A stretch of 34,543 bases of DNA from Caenispirillum bisanense (GTDB lineage Bacteria; Pseudomonadota; Alphaproteobacteria; Rhodospirillales; Rhodospirillaceae): NCBI RefSeq assembly GCF_900230255.1, contig NZ_OCNJ01000021.1, positions 1 to 34,543 on the forward strand, read 5' to 3'. Both the position numbers and the translations under genes were made by a program. How positions within the stretch are numbered: the first letter of the stretch is position 1; every line of letters starts with the position of its first letter. Under the pieces are notes generated by a model. That model did not search any database, was not told the DNA's origin, and saw only the letters and a list, made by a program, of their open reading frames with translations. Positions 26,736 to 33,473 of the stretch are shown here, in pieces.

Positions 26736-28133
26736 TCAGGCGGGCAGGGGGGCAGGGGCGGCGGCGGACGCATCGGCGGCGGCCGAGGCGCGCAGCCAGG
26801 CGTCGATGGCGATGGCGGCGCGCTTGCCGTCCTCGACGCCGGCGACGGTCAGGTCCTGACCGCCGGCCACGCAGTCGCCGCCGGCCCACACGCCGGGCAG
26901 CGAGGTGCGGCGGGTCTCGTCGACCTTGATGCGGCCCTTCTCCAGGTCCAGCAGTTCGACGCCGCCTTCGGTGAGCGGGGCTGGAACGAAGGTCTGGCCG
27001 ATGGCCTTCAGCACCACGTCGCAGGGGATGACGCGGGTTTCGCCGGTTTCCACCAGGCGCCCGGCGGCGTCGGTGGCGGTATAGGCGAACTCGACGCCGG
27101 AGACGGTGCCGCCCTCGGCCAGCACGCGCTTGGGCGCCAGCCAGTGCTTCACGGTGACGCCGTTGGTCTGGGCGAACTCCTGCTCCACCCAGGTGGCCGA
27201 CATCTGCGCCGCGCCGCGGCGGTAGACCAGCGTCACGTCCTCGGCACCGAGCTTCCTGCTCTGCACCGCGGCGTCCACCGCGGTGTTGCCGCCGCCGATG
27301 ACGACGATGCGGCGGCCGACGGGCAGGGCCGACAGGTCGGCGGCCTGGCGCAGTTCGGCGATGAAGTCCACCGCGTTGCGCACCCCCGGCAGGTCCTCGC
27401 CTTCCGCACCCAGCGCGTTGACGCCGGCGAGCCCGAGGCCGAGGAACACGGCGTCGTAGTCGCGCCGCAGGCCCGACAGGGTGACGTCGCGGCCGAGCGC
27501 CATGCCGGTCTTCACGGTGATGCCGCCGATGGCGAGGATGTAGTCGACTTCGCGCTGCGCGAAGCCGTCGACGGTCTTGTAGGCGGCGATGCCGTATTCG
27601 TTCAGGCCGGCGAGCTTGTCGCGGGCCTCGTAGACGGTGACGTCGTGGCCGAGCATGGCGAGCCGGTGCGCCGCCGACAGGCCGGCGGGGCCGCCGCCGA
27701 CCACCGCGACCTTGCGCCCGGTCGGCGCGGCGCGGGTGAACAGCTGGGTGCCGGCGGCGAACAGGGTGTCGGTGGCATGGCGCTGCAGGGCGCCGATCTC
27801 CACCGGCTTGTGGCCCTCGGCATTGCGGACGCACTTGTCCTCGCAGAGGATCTCCGTCGGGCAGACGCGGGCGCACATGCCGCCCATGATGTTGGCCGAC
27901 AGGATGTCGTGCGCCGAGCCCTTGAGGTTGCCGGTCGAGATCTTCTTGATGAAGCTCGGGATGTCGATGCCGGTCGGGCAGGCCTTGATGCAGGGCGCAT
28001 CATAGCAGTAGTAGCAGCGGTTCGCCTCGATGACGGCGTTCTTGCCGTCGAGCGGCGGGTGAGCGTCCGCGAAGTTGGCGGAGAGCTGGTCCGCCGACAG
28101 GCGGCCGGGCGTGATGTCTCCCGTGTGGGTCAT
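26736..28133 (-). CDS. preT: NAD-dependent dihydropyrimidine dehydrogenase subunit PreT
   Basis: A 465-residue FAD subunit that takes electrons from NADH and hands them to PreA. The N-terminal domain binds two [4Fe-4S] clusters through C40/43/48/52 and C87/91/97/101. The FAD motif is VAVVGGGPAGLSAAHRL (from about 142) and the NAD motif is IVVIGGGNTAVDAAVQS. GVWAGGDCVAGGQDLTVAGVEDGKRAA closes the flavin fold, as in glutamate synthase small subunits. The start at 28133 has GGGGAG five bases upstream, and the longer open frame to 29585 overlaps another gene and is not used. The Ala/Pro-rich tail (about 449-465) is unusual but short. Confidence 0.96.
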   Translation of the reverse strand: MTHTGDITPGRLSADQLSANFADAHPPLDGKNAVIEANRCYYCYDAPCIKACPTGIDIPSFIKKISTGNLKGSAHDILSANIMGGMCARVCPTEILCEDKCVRNAEGHKPVEIGALQRHATDTLFAAGTQLFTRAAPTGRKVAVVGGGPAGLSAAHRLAMLGHDVTVYEARDKLAGLNEYGIAAYKTVDGFAQREVDYILAIGGITVKTGMALGRDVTLSGLRRDYDAVFLGLGLAGVNALGAEGEDLPGVRNAVDFIAELRQAADLSALPVGRRIVVIGGGNTAVDAAVQSRKLGAEDVTLVYRRGAAQMSATWVEQEFAQTNGVTVKHWLAPKRVLAEGGTVSGVEFAYTATDAAGRLVETGETRVIPCDVVLKAIGQTFVPAPLTEGGVELLDLEKGRIKVDETRRTSLPGVWAGGDCVAGGQDLTVAGVEDGKRAAIAIDAWLRASAAADASAAAPAPLPA

Positions 28134-28192
28134 GGGATCTCCCCGTTCATCGGTTCGTTTTGGGCGTGGGGCCGGGCAGTGGGGGTGCGGGA

Positions 28193-29464
28193 TCAGGCGG
28201 GGGCGGTCTCCTTCACCGTTTCGTTGGCCTTCTGCAACATGGCGTGGAGCAGCACTTCGCAGCCGGCGGCGATCCATTCCGGCTTCGCGTCCTCCACCTC
28301 GTTGTGGCTGATGCCGTCGATGCAGGGGACGAAGATCATGGCGGTCGGCGCCACGCCGGCCAGGTAGCAGGCGTCGTGGCCGGCGCCCGACACCATGTCG
28401 CGGTTGGAAAAGCCGCCTTCGGCGACGCCCTTGCGCACGGCCTCGACGCAGCTCGCCTCGAACTTCACCGGCTTGTAGTAGAAGATCTGCTCCAGCTCGA
28501 CCTGCAGGCCGATTTCGCCGGCGATGCGGTCGACCTCGGCGCGCAGTTCCTTGTCCATCTCGGCCAGCACGTCGTCGGACGGGTGGCGGAAGTCGACGGT
28601 GAAGAAGACGCGGCCGGGGATGACGTTGCGCGAGTTGGGGTAGACGTTCATCATGCCGACCGTCGCGCAGGCCACCGGCGCGTGGGCGAGGCCGATGCGG
28701 TTCACCGCGTCCACCACCCGCGCCGCGCCCAGCAGGGCGTCCTTGCGGCGGCTCATGGGGGTCGGGCCGGCGTGGCTCTCGACGCCGGTGAAGGTGAGTT
28801 CGTACCAGCGCTGGCCCTGCGCGTCGGTGACGACGCCGATGGTCTTGTCCTCGGCCTCCAGGATCGGGCCCTGCTCGATGTGGGCCTCGAAGTAGGCGCC
28901 GACCGGGTGGCTTTTGTACGAGGCGTCGTCGGGACCGGCGTAGCCGATGCGCGCCAGTTCCTCGCCCATGGTCTTGCCGTCCTGGTCCTTGCGCGACAGG
29001 CCGTAGTCCACGTCGAACACGCCGGCGAAGACGCCCGAAGCGACCATGGCGGGGGCGAAGCGCGAGCCTTCCTCGTTGGTCCACACGGCCACTTCCACCG
29101 GTGCTTCCGTCTCGTAGCCGAGGTCGTTGAGGGTGCGCAGGACCTCGACGCCGGCCAGCACGCCGTAGACGCCGTCGAACCGCCCGCCGGTCGGCTGGCT
29201 GTCGAGGTGGGAGCCGGTCATGATCGGGGGCAGGGCGGGGTTGCGGCCCTCGCGGCGGGCGAAGATGTTGCCCATGCGGTCGACGCGGATGGAGCAGCCG
29301 GCCTCCTTGCACCACTGCACGAAGAGGTCGCGGCCCTGGCGGTCGAGGTCGGTCAGCGCCAGACGGCACACGCCGCCCTTCTCGGTGGCGCCGATCTTGG
29401 CCATTTCCATCAGGCTGTCCCACAGGCGCTGGCCGTTGATCTTCATGTTCTGGAGGGCGGTCAT
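28193..29464 (-). CDS. Zn-dependent hydrolase, likely beta-ureidopropionase
   Basis: A 423-residue M20-family amidohydrolase of the N-carbamoyl-amino acid hydrolase type. It should release beta-alanine, CO2 and ammonia from N-carbamoyl-beta-alanine, the third step of pyrimidine breakdown. Metal-site residues are H86 (TGSHLDSQ), D97 (GGRFDGV), E131/E132 (TNEEGSRF), H195 (EAHIEQGP) and H387 (GISHNEVE). The start at 29464 has GGGGAGA just upstream and is preferred over M7. It is the first gene of the five-gene operon, 59 bases before preT. The context favours beta-ureidopropionase over hydantoin-linked N-carbamoyl-L-amino acid hydrolase, though the family does both. Confidence 0.92.
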   Translation of the reverse strand: MTALQNMKINGQRLWDSLMEMAKIGATEKGGVCRLALTDLDRQGRDLFVQWCKEAGCSIRVDRMGNIFARREGRNPALPPIMTGSHLDSQPTGGRFDGVYGVLAGVEVLRTLNDLGYETEAPVEVAVWTNEEGSRFAPAMVASGVFAGVFDVDYGLSRKDQDGKTMGEELARIGYAGPDDASYKSHPVGAYFEAHIEQGPILEAEDKTIGVVTDAQGQRWYELTFTGVESHAGPTPMSRRKDALLGAARVVDAVNRIGLAHAPVACATVGMMNVYPNSRNVIPGRVFFTVDFRHPSDDVLAEMDKELRAEVDRIAGEIGLQVELEQIFYYKPVKFEASCVEAVRKGVAEGGFSNRDMVSGAGHDACYLAGVAPTAMIFVPCIDGISHNEVEDAKPEWIAAGCEVLLHAMLQKANETVKETAPA

Positions 29465-29704
29465 CAGGGTCTCCCCGGTGTCTCGGTGACGGACGGACAC
29501 GGGCACGCACGCCGCCGAGCGGGCACGGCCCAGGGTTCGCGGCCGAAGGGTCGGCCGCAGGAGCGGGGCGCCGGCGAGGGCCCATGGAAATGGCGGTGCG
29601 CTCACGCCCAGCGGTGGCGGGCGCGGAACGCGGGGCACAGGATGCCGGCGCGGGTCATGGTGTGCGGACGCGCCGAGGGGCGACCGTCCTGCCATGCCTA
29701 TGGA

Positions 29705-29743
29705 TCAGGTGGTATCGGTGGTACTGGCGTTGGTGTGGCGCAT
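29705..29743 (-). other. Possible 12-codon threonine-rich leader peptide
   Basis: An ATG at 29743 with GGGAG eight bases upstream opens a 12-codon frame, MRHTNASTTDTT, ending in TGA. Five of its codons are ACC for threonine. It lies in the presumed leader of the pyrimidine operon, upstream of a stable hairpin. There is no known reason for threonine control here, so it may be chance. Confidence 0.2.
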
Positions 29744-29919
29744 ATCCGTCTCCCAGTGCGCCGCCCCGGACGGCCCCGGGGTGGTGATGTTGCAGGTGGC
29801 AGTTGCTCCGCCTTTCCCGCGACGTTCCTCGCGCTCGCCCCGGCGCCTCCCGAGCTCCGGTGGACACGGCCCTTGTCTTTGTGGTTTTTGAATGCGACAG
29901 GGTCCGTTCGCGATAGTTC

Positions 29920-29949
29920 ATGCTATTCATCTCCTGACCGAACGGTCAA
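29920..29949 (-). promoter_or_regulatory. Candidate promoter of the pyrimidine operon, overlapping the operator
   Basis: On the minus strand TTGACC (29949-29944), 18 bases and TAGCAT (29925-29920) form a plausible promoter. Its -35 box is part of the TGACCG/CGGTCA palindrome, so a bound TetR repressor would block it directly. Confidence 0.4.
29935..29948. promoter_or_regulatory. RutR-like operator palindrome
   Basis: TGACCG, AA, CGGTCA is a perfect six-pair palindrome with a two-base centre, 36 bases upstream of the TetR-family gene. It has the same layout as the RutR consensus TTGACCANNTGGTCAA, with G/C in place of A/T at the inner positions. The one-sided extension CAA on the right completes one half-site. 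Confidence 0.6.
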
Positions 29950-29984
29950 GATAGGAAAAGAGCAATTTCGTAGGAAATTTTGCG

Positions 29985-30626
29985 ATGACGGCACCGCAGC
30001 GCACCACGGTGAAGACCAGGAAATCCGCCATCCGCCAAGAAAATCAGGCGCATATCCTGCTGGCGGCGGAAAAGGTATTCGCCGAGTACGGATACAAGGG
30101 CGCGACGACCGGCCTCATCGCCGAATTGGCGGGCGTGCCGAAGGCCAATGTCCATTATTACTTCGGAACCAAGGAAAAGCTGTACCGCACGGTGCTGGAA
30201 GACATCGTCGGTACCTGGTTCGCGGCGGCGGCGGAGTTCGATTCGCTCGACGACCCCGAGGCCGCCATCAGCCACTACGTGCGTCTGAAGCTGCGCCTGT
30301 CCAAGGAACGGCCCCTGGGATCGAAGGTTTTCGCCAACGAGATCATCCACGGCGCGCCGCACCTCATCGGCTACCTGCACACCACCTTGCGCAAATGGGC
30401 CGACGCCAAGGCGGCGGTGATCGAGCGCTGGATCGAGCAGGGCAAGATCCGCCCGGTGGACCCGCGCCACCTGCTGTTCATGATCTGGGCGACCACCCAG
30501 ACCTACGCCGACTTCGGCACGCAGGTGACGGCGGTGCTGGGCGTGGAAGACCTGTCCGACGCCGACTACGACCGCGCCGCCGAGACGCTGACGACGGTGA
30601 TTCTGCGGGGGTTGCTGGCGGAATAG
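29985..30626 (+). CDS. TetR-family regulator, RutR-like
   Basis: A 213-residue repressor. The N-terminal TetR helix-turn-helix (about 22-66) shows HILLAAEKVFAEYGYKGATTGLIAELAGVPKANVHYYFGTKEKLY. The C-terminal ligand domain resembles RutR, whose ligand is uracil: ISHYVRLKLRLSKERPLGSKVF, PVDPRHLLFMIWATTQTYADF and an ending in VILRGLLAE. It is divergent from the pyrimidine operon and has a RutR-like palindrome in its own upstream region. It therefore probably represses both itself and the operon until a pyrimidine binds. AGGA lies upstream of the ATG, about ten bases away. Confidence 0.9.
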   Translation: MTAPQRTTVKTRKSAIRQENQAHILLAAEKVFAEYGYKGATTGLIAELAGVPKANVHYYFGTKEKLYRTVLEDIVGTWFAAAAEFDSLDDPEAAISHYVRLKLRLSKERPLGSKVFANEIIHGAPHLIGYLHTTLRKWADAKAAVIERWIEQGKIRPVDPRHLLFMIWATTQTYADFGTQVTAVLGVEDLSDADYDRAAETLTTVILRGLLAE

Positions 30627-30709
30627 GCCCCGGCGCCTTGGCCGGAGCCGATCCGCTCACCCACGGCGGTCCGGTCGGCGGCCGCCCTGCTCGTGGTCCA
30701 CGACCGCCG

Positions 30710-31279
30710 TCACCACTCCGCCAGCACGTCCTCCGGCGCCGGGCGCTCGCGCGGTCCCGGCGGGTTGGCGACGGTGCCGAGGCCGATGAAGCCGACCAGC
30801 TCCTCGCTCGCCGCCAGGCCGAAGGCGTCGCGCAGGGCGCGGGTCGTCACCTCGCCGCCGCTGATGAGCATGCCGCCGTAGCCCATGGCCTCGGCGGCGA
30901 GCAGGATGTTCTCGCAGGCGGCGCCGACGCTCATGGCCTGTTCCTGCACCGGGATGCTGGCGGCGCGGTCGGGGCGGAAGATCACCACCAGCGTTTCCGG
31001 CTCCTTGTGCGCCTTGGCGCGGGCGCGCTCCAGGGCGACGTCGGTCGGCTCCGGCTCCAGTTCGCGCTTGGCGGCGACGAAGGCCTCGGCCAGGCGGTCG
31101 CGCGACCCCGGCGCCACCCGCAGGAAGCGCCACGGACGCAGGTCGCCGTGGTCCGGCGCGGTGACGGCGCAGGCGACGAGGGTATGGATCTGCTCCGCCG
31201 ACGGGCCGGGGGCGGCCAGCCGGCGCGGGGCGACGCTGCGGCGGGACAGGATGAGGTCGAGGACGGGATGCGGCGTCAT
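30710..31279 (-). CDS. Nitroreductase-family protein (YdjA-like)
   Basis: A 189-residue FMN-dependent oxidoreductase of the nitroreductase family, closest in layout to the compact YdjA type. Key stretches are LILSRRSVAPRRL, TLVACAVTAPDHGDLRPWRFLRV, QEQAMSVGAACENILLAAEAMGYGGMLISGG and FIGLGTVANPPGPRERP. The natural substrate is not known. AAGGAG precedes the ATG. It starts 16 bases after the XRE-cupin gene and is probably transcribed with it. It converges on the TetR gene across 83 bases rich in short GC dyads but without a clear terminator. Confidence 0.9.
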   Translation of the reverse strand: MTPHPVLDLILSRRSVAPRRLAAPGPSAEQIHTLVACAVTAPDHGDLRPWRFLRVAPGSRDRLAEAFVAAKRELEPEPTDVALERARAKAHKEPETLVVIFRPDRAASIPVQEQAMSVGAACENILLAAEAMGYGGMLISGGEVTTRALRDAFGLAASEELVGFIGLGTVANPPGPRERPAPEDVLAEW

Positions 31280-31295
31280 GGCGGGTCTCCTTGGC

Positions 31296-31850
31296 TCAGA
31301 AGCTGGGCGGGGTGCAGGCGGAGATGACCGTGCACGGCTCCTCCCCCACGTTGCGGAAGCGGTGCGGCAGGCGGCTGTCGAACAGATAGGCGTCGCCGGG
31401 GCCGAGCACCCGTTTCTGGTCGCCCACCGTCACCTCCAGCCGGCCGGAGATGATGACGCCGCCTTCCTCCCCCTCGTGGCGCAGCAGGATCTTGCCGCTG
31501 TCGGCGCCGGGGGCGTAGCGCTCGTCGATCAGCTGCAGCGCCCGGCCGGTGAGGTCGGTGCCCACCTGGCGGTAGGAGATGCCGCCGCGGCCGATCTCCA
31601 CCAGTTCGTTGGCGGGGAAGAACACCTTGCGCTCCGTCTCCTCCGGCAGCTCGAAGGAGAAGAACTCCGACAGCCCCATGGGGATGCCGTCGAGCACCCG
31701 CTTCAGGCTGCCGACCGACGGGTTGATGCCGTTGCTTTCGATGAGCGAGATGGTGGCGTTGGTCACCCCGGCGCGGCGGGCCAGCTCGCGCTGCGACAGG
31801 CCGTGCTGCTGGCGGACGGCGCGCAGGCGGGCGCCGATGTTGAGGCTCAT
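31296..31850 (-). CDS. XRE-cupin transcriptional regulator (PuuR-like)
   Basis: A 184-residue regulator. The helix-turn-helix (about 6-60) reads IGARLRAVRQQHGLSQRELARRAGVTNATISLIESNGINPSVGSLKRVL. The cupin domain (about 105-180) reads EGGVIISGRLEVTVGDQKRVLGPGDAYLFDSRLPHRFRNVGEEPCTVISACTPPSF and is the likely ligand sensor. Such proteins, of which PuuR is the best known, often control amine and amino acid catabolism. It is divergent from the omega-aminotransferase gene across a perfect palindrome, so it probably represses both. A beta-amino acid such as beta-alanine is a reasonable but unproven ligand. Confidence 0.92.
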   Translation of the reverse strand: MSLNIGARLRAVRQQHGLSQRELARRAGVTNATISLIESNGINPSVGSLKRVLDGIPMGLSEFFSFELPEETERKVFFPANELVEIGRGGISYRQVGTDLTGRALQLIDERYAPGADSGKILLRHEGEEGGVIISGRLEVTVGDQKRVLGPGDAYLFDSRLPHRFRNVGEEPCTVISACTPPSF

Positions 31851-31869
31851 GGTCGGGTGCCCCGTTAAG

Positions 31870-31891
31870 CGTGTTCACGATCCTGAACACG
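31870..31891. promoter_or_regulatory. Perfect palindromic operator for the XRE-cupin regulator
   Basis: CGTGTTCA (31870-31877), six bases (CGATCC) and TGAACACG (31884-31891) form perfect eight-base arms, 20 bases upstream of the regulator start and in front of the divergent aminotransferase gene. Size, symmetry and position all fit an XRE dimer site. Confidence 0.65.
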
Positions 31892-31913
31892 GTGCACCGC
31901 CGCATCATATTTT

Positions 31914-31925
31914 TCAAGCACTTGA
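31914..31925. promoter_or_regulatory. Second short palindrome in the divergent gap
   Basis: TCAAG, CA, CTTGA is a perfect ten-base dyad 22 bases beyond the first operator. It lies next to the AT-rich TATTTTT stretch that may hold a -10 box (minus strand TATGAT). It could be a weaker site or chance. Confidence 0.3.
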
Positions 31926-32025
31926 GCCGGCCCAAGAAAACGGCTTGTTAAGCGCCCGGCGCAGTGGGAGCCTGGGAGAAAGCCGGGCGATAGCCGGCGA
32001 AAACCCAGGTTCCACGGAGGTCTTC

Positions 32026-33348
32026 ATGCTGGACGCGCCCAACGTCAACGATCTCGGCCCGTTCTGGATGCCCTTTACGGCCAACCGGCAGTTCAAGTCG
32101 GCGCCGCGCATGTTCGTCGCCGCCGAGGGCATGCACTACACCACGGCCGAGGGCCGCCAGGTGGTCGACGGCACGGCCGGGCTGTGGTGCGTCAACGCCG
32201 GCCACGGCAACCGCAAGATCGTCGAGGCGATCCAGAAGCAGGCCGCCGAGCTGGACTACGCGCCCGCCTTCCAGATGGGCCACCCCAAGGCCTTCGAGCT
32301 GGCGAGCCGCCTCGCCACCCTGATGCCGGGCGACCTCGACCACGTGTTCTACACCAACTCGGGGTCGGAAAGCGTCGACACGGCGCTGAAGATCGCGCTG
32401 GCCTATCACCGCGCCCGCGGCGAAGCCTCGCGCACCCGGCTCATCGGGCGCGAGCGCGGCTACCACGGCGTCGGCTTCGGCGGCATCTCGGTCGGCGGCA
32501 TCGTCAACAACCGGCGCTTCTTCGGCTCGCTGCTGGCCGGCGTCGACCACATGCGCCACACCCACCTGCCGGAGCAGAACGCCTTCTCGCGCGGCCAGCC
32601 GGAGCACGGCGCGGACCTCGCCGACGACCTGGAGCGCATCGTCGCCCTGCACGGGGCGGAGACCATCGCCGCCTGCATCGTCGAGCCCATGGCCGGCTCC
32701 ACCGGCGTGCTGATGCCGCCCAAGGGCTACCTGGAGCGTCTGCGCGCCATCTGCGACAAGCACGGCATCCTGCTGATCTTCGACGAGGTCATCACCGGCT
32801 TCGGCCGCCTCGGCTCCGGCTTCGCGGTGGAGCATTTCGGCGTCATGCCCGACCTGGTGACCGCCGCCAAGGGCCTGACCAACGGCGCCGTGCCCATGGG
32901 CTGCGTGTTCGCCCGCAAGCACATCTACGACGCCTTCATGACCGGCCCCGAAGGCGCCATCGAGCTGTTCCACGGCTACACCTATTCCGGCCATCCGCTG
33001 GCCTGCGCCGCCGGCATCGCCTCGCTCGACGTCTACCGCGACGAGGGCCTGTTCGAGCGCTGCGCCGCAATGGCACCCTATTGGGAAGAGGCGGTGCACA
33101 GCCTGAAGGGCACCCGCCACGTCATCGACCTGCGCAACATGGGCCTGATCGCCGGCATCGAACTGGAACCGCGCCCCGGCAAGCCGACGGCGCGCGCCTT
33201 CGAGGCATTCCTGAAGTGCTACGAGAAGGGCGTGCTGATCCGCACCACCGGCGACATCATCGCCCTGTCGCCGCCGCTCATCATCGAGAAGGAGCACATC
33301 GACGTGATCTTCTCGACCATCCGCGACGTGTTGAACGATCTGGACTGA
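32026..33348 (+). CDS. Omega-amino acid:pyruvate aminotransferase (beta-alanine type)
   Basis: A 440-residue class III PLP aminotransferase. The N-terminus LGPFWMPFTANRQFKSAPRM is the signature of beta-alanine/omega-amino acid:pyruvate transaminases. PLP contacts are visible: NSGSESVDTALKIA (111-124), the IFDEVITGFGRLG segment with D253, and K282 in TAAKGLTNGAVPMG. FHGYTYSGHPLACAAG follows. The reaction is beta-alanine plus pyruvate to malonate semialdehyde plus L-alanine. ACGGAGG lies five bases upstream of the ATG. The pyrimidine operon nearby makes beta-alanine and the next gene recycles L-alanine, which supports this substrate over other amines such as taurine or putrescine. Confidence 0.93.
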   Translation: MLDAPNVNDLGPFWMPFTANRQFKSAPRMFVAAEGMHYTTAEGRQVVDGTAGLWCVNAGHGNRKIVEAIQKQAAELDYAPAFQMGHPKAFELASRLATLMPGDLDHVFYTNSGSESVDTALKIALAYHRARGEASRTRLIGRERGYHGVGFGGISVGGIVNNRRFFGSLLAGVDHMRHTHLPEQNAFSRGQPEHGADLADDLERIVALHGAETIAACIVEPMAGSTGVLMPPKGYLERLRAICDKHGILLIFDEVITGFGRLGSGFAVEHFGVMPDLVTAAKGLTNGAVPMGCVFARKHIYDAFMTGPEGAIELFHGYTYSGHPLACAAGIASLDVYRDEGLFERCAAMAPYWEEAVHSLKGTRHVIDLRNMGLIAGIELEPRPGKPTARAFEAFLKCYEKGVLIRTTGDIIALSPPLIIEKEHIDVIFSTIRDVLNDLD

Positions 33349-33354
33349 GTTTCA

Positions 33355-33446
33355 AACCACCAAGGCACAAAGACACCAAGAGGCCGTGCGGGCTGCACCG
33401 TCGCAACCCGGCACGGCCCCCTTGGTGACTTGGTGTCTTGGTGGTT
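33355..33446. repeat. CCACCAAG inverted-repeat element, copy 3 (short form)
   Basis: A 92-base member of the family seen at 9765-10109, here in the 125-base gap between the aminotransferase and alanine dehydrogenase genes. The arms begin AACCACCAAG on both strands and extend inward through GGCCGTGC/GCACGGCC, giving roughly 35 paired bases with some mismatches around a loop of about 20. No T-run follows, so read-through is possible. It begins six bases after the aminotransferase stop. Confidence 0.8.
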
Positions 33447-33473
33447 CACAAAAAGAACGACAGGGAGTCCAAA

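Larger units (their letters stand above)
29465..29984. other. 520-base divergent control region of the pyrimidine operon
   Basis: This gap separates the hydrolase gene from the divergent TetR gene. Visible in it are an operator and promoter near 29920-29949, a possible 12-codon leader frame at 29705-29743 and a perfect eight-pair hairpin (GCGGCCGA, AGGG, TCGGCCGC, 29539-29558). If the promoter near 29949 serves the operon, the leader is about 450 bases long. The longer open frames across it have no homology I recognise and look like high-GC noise. Confidence 0.6.

Noticed and set aside
29655-29930. A 91-codon minus-strand frame in the divergent gap
   Set aside because: Composition is atypical, there is no ribosome site or known family, and it overlaps the promoter region.
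30627-30709. Bidirectional terminator between the TetR and nitroreductase genes
   Set aside because: Several short GC dyads, including TCGTGG-T-CCACGA, are present but none is followed by a T-run on either strand.
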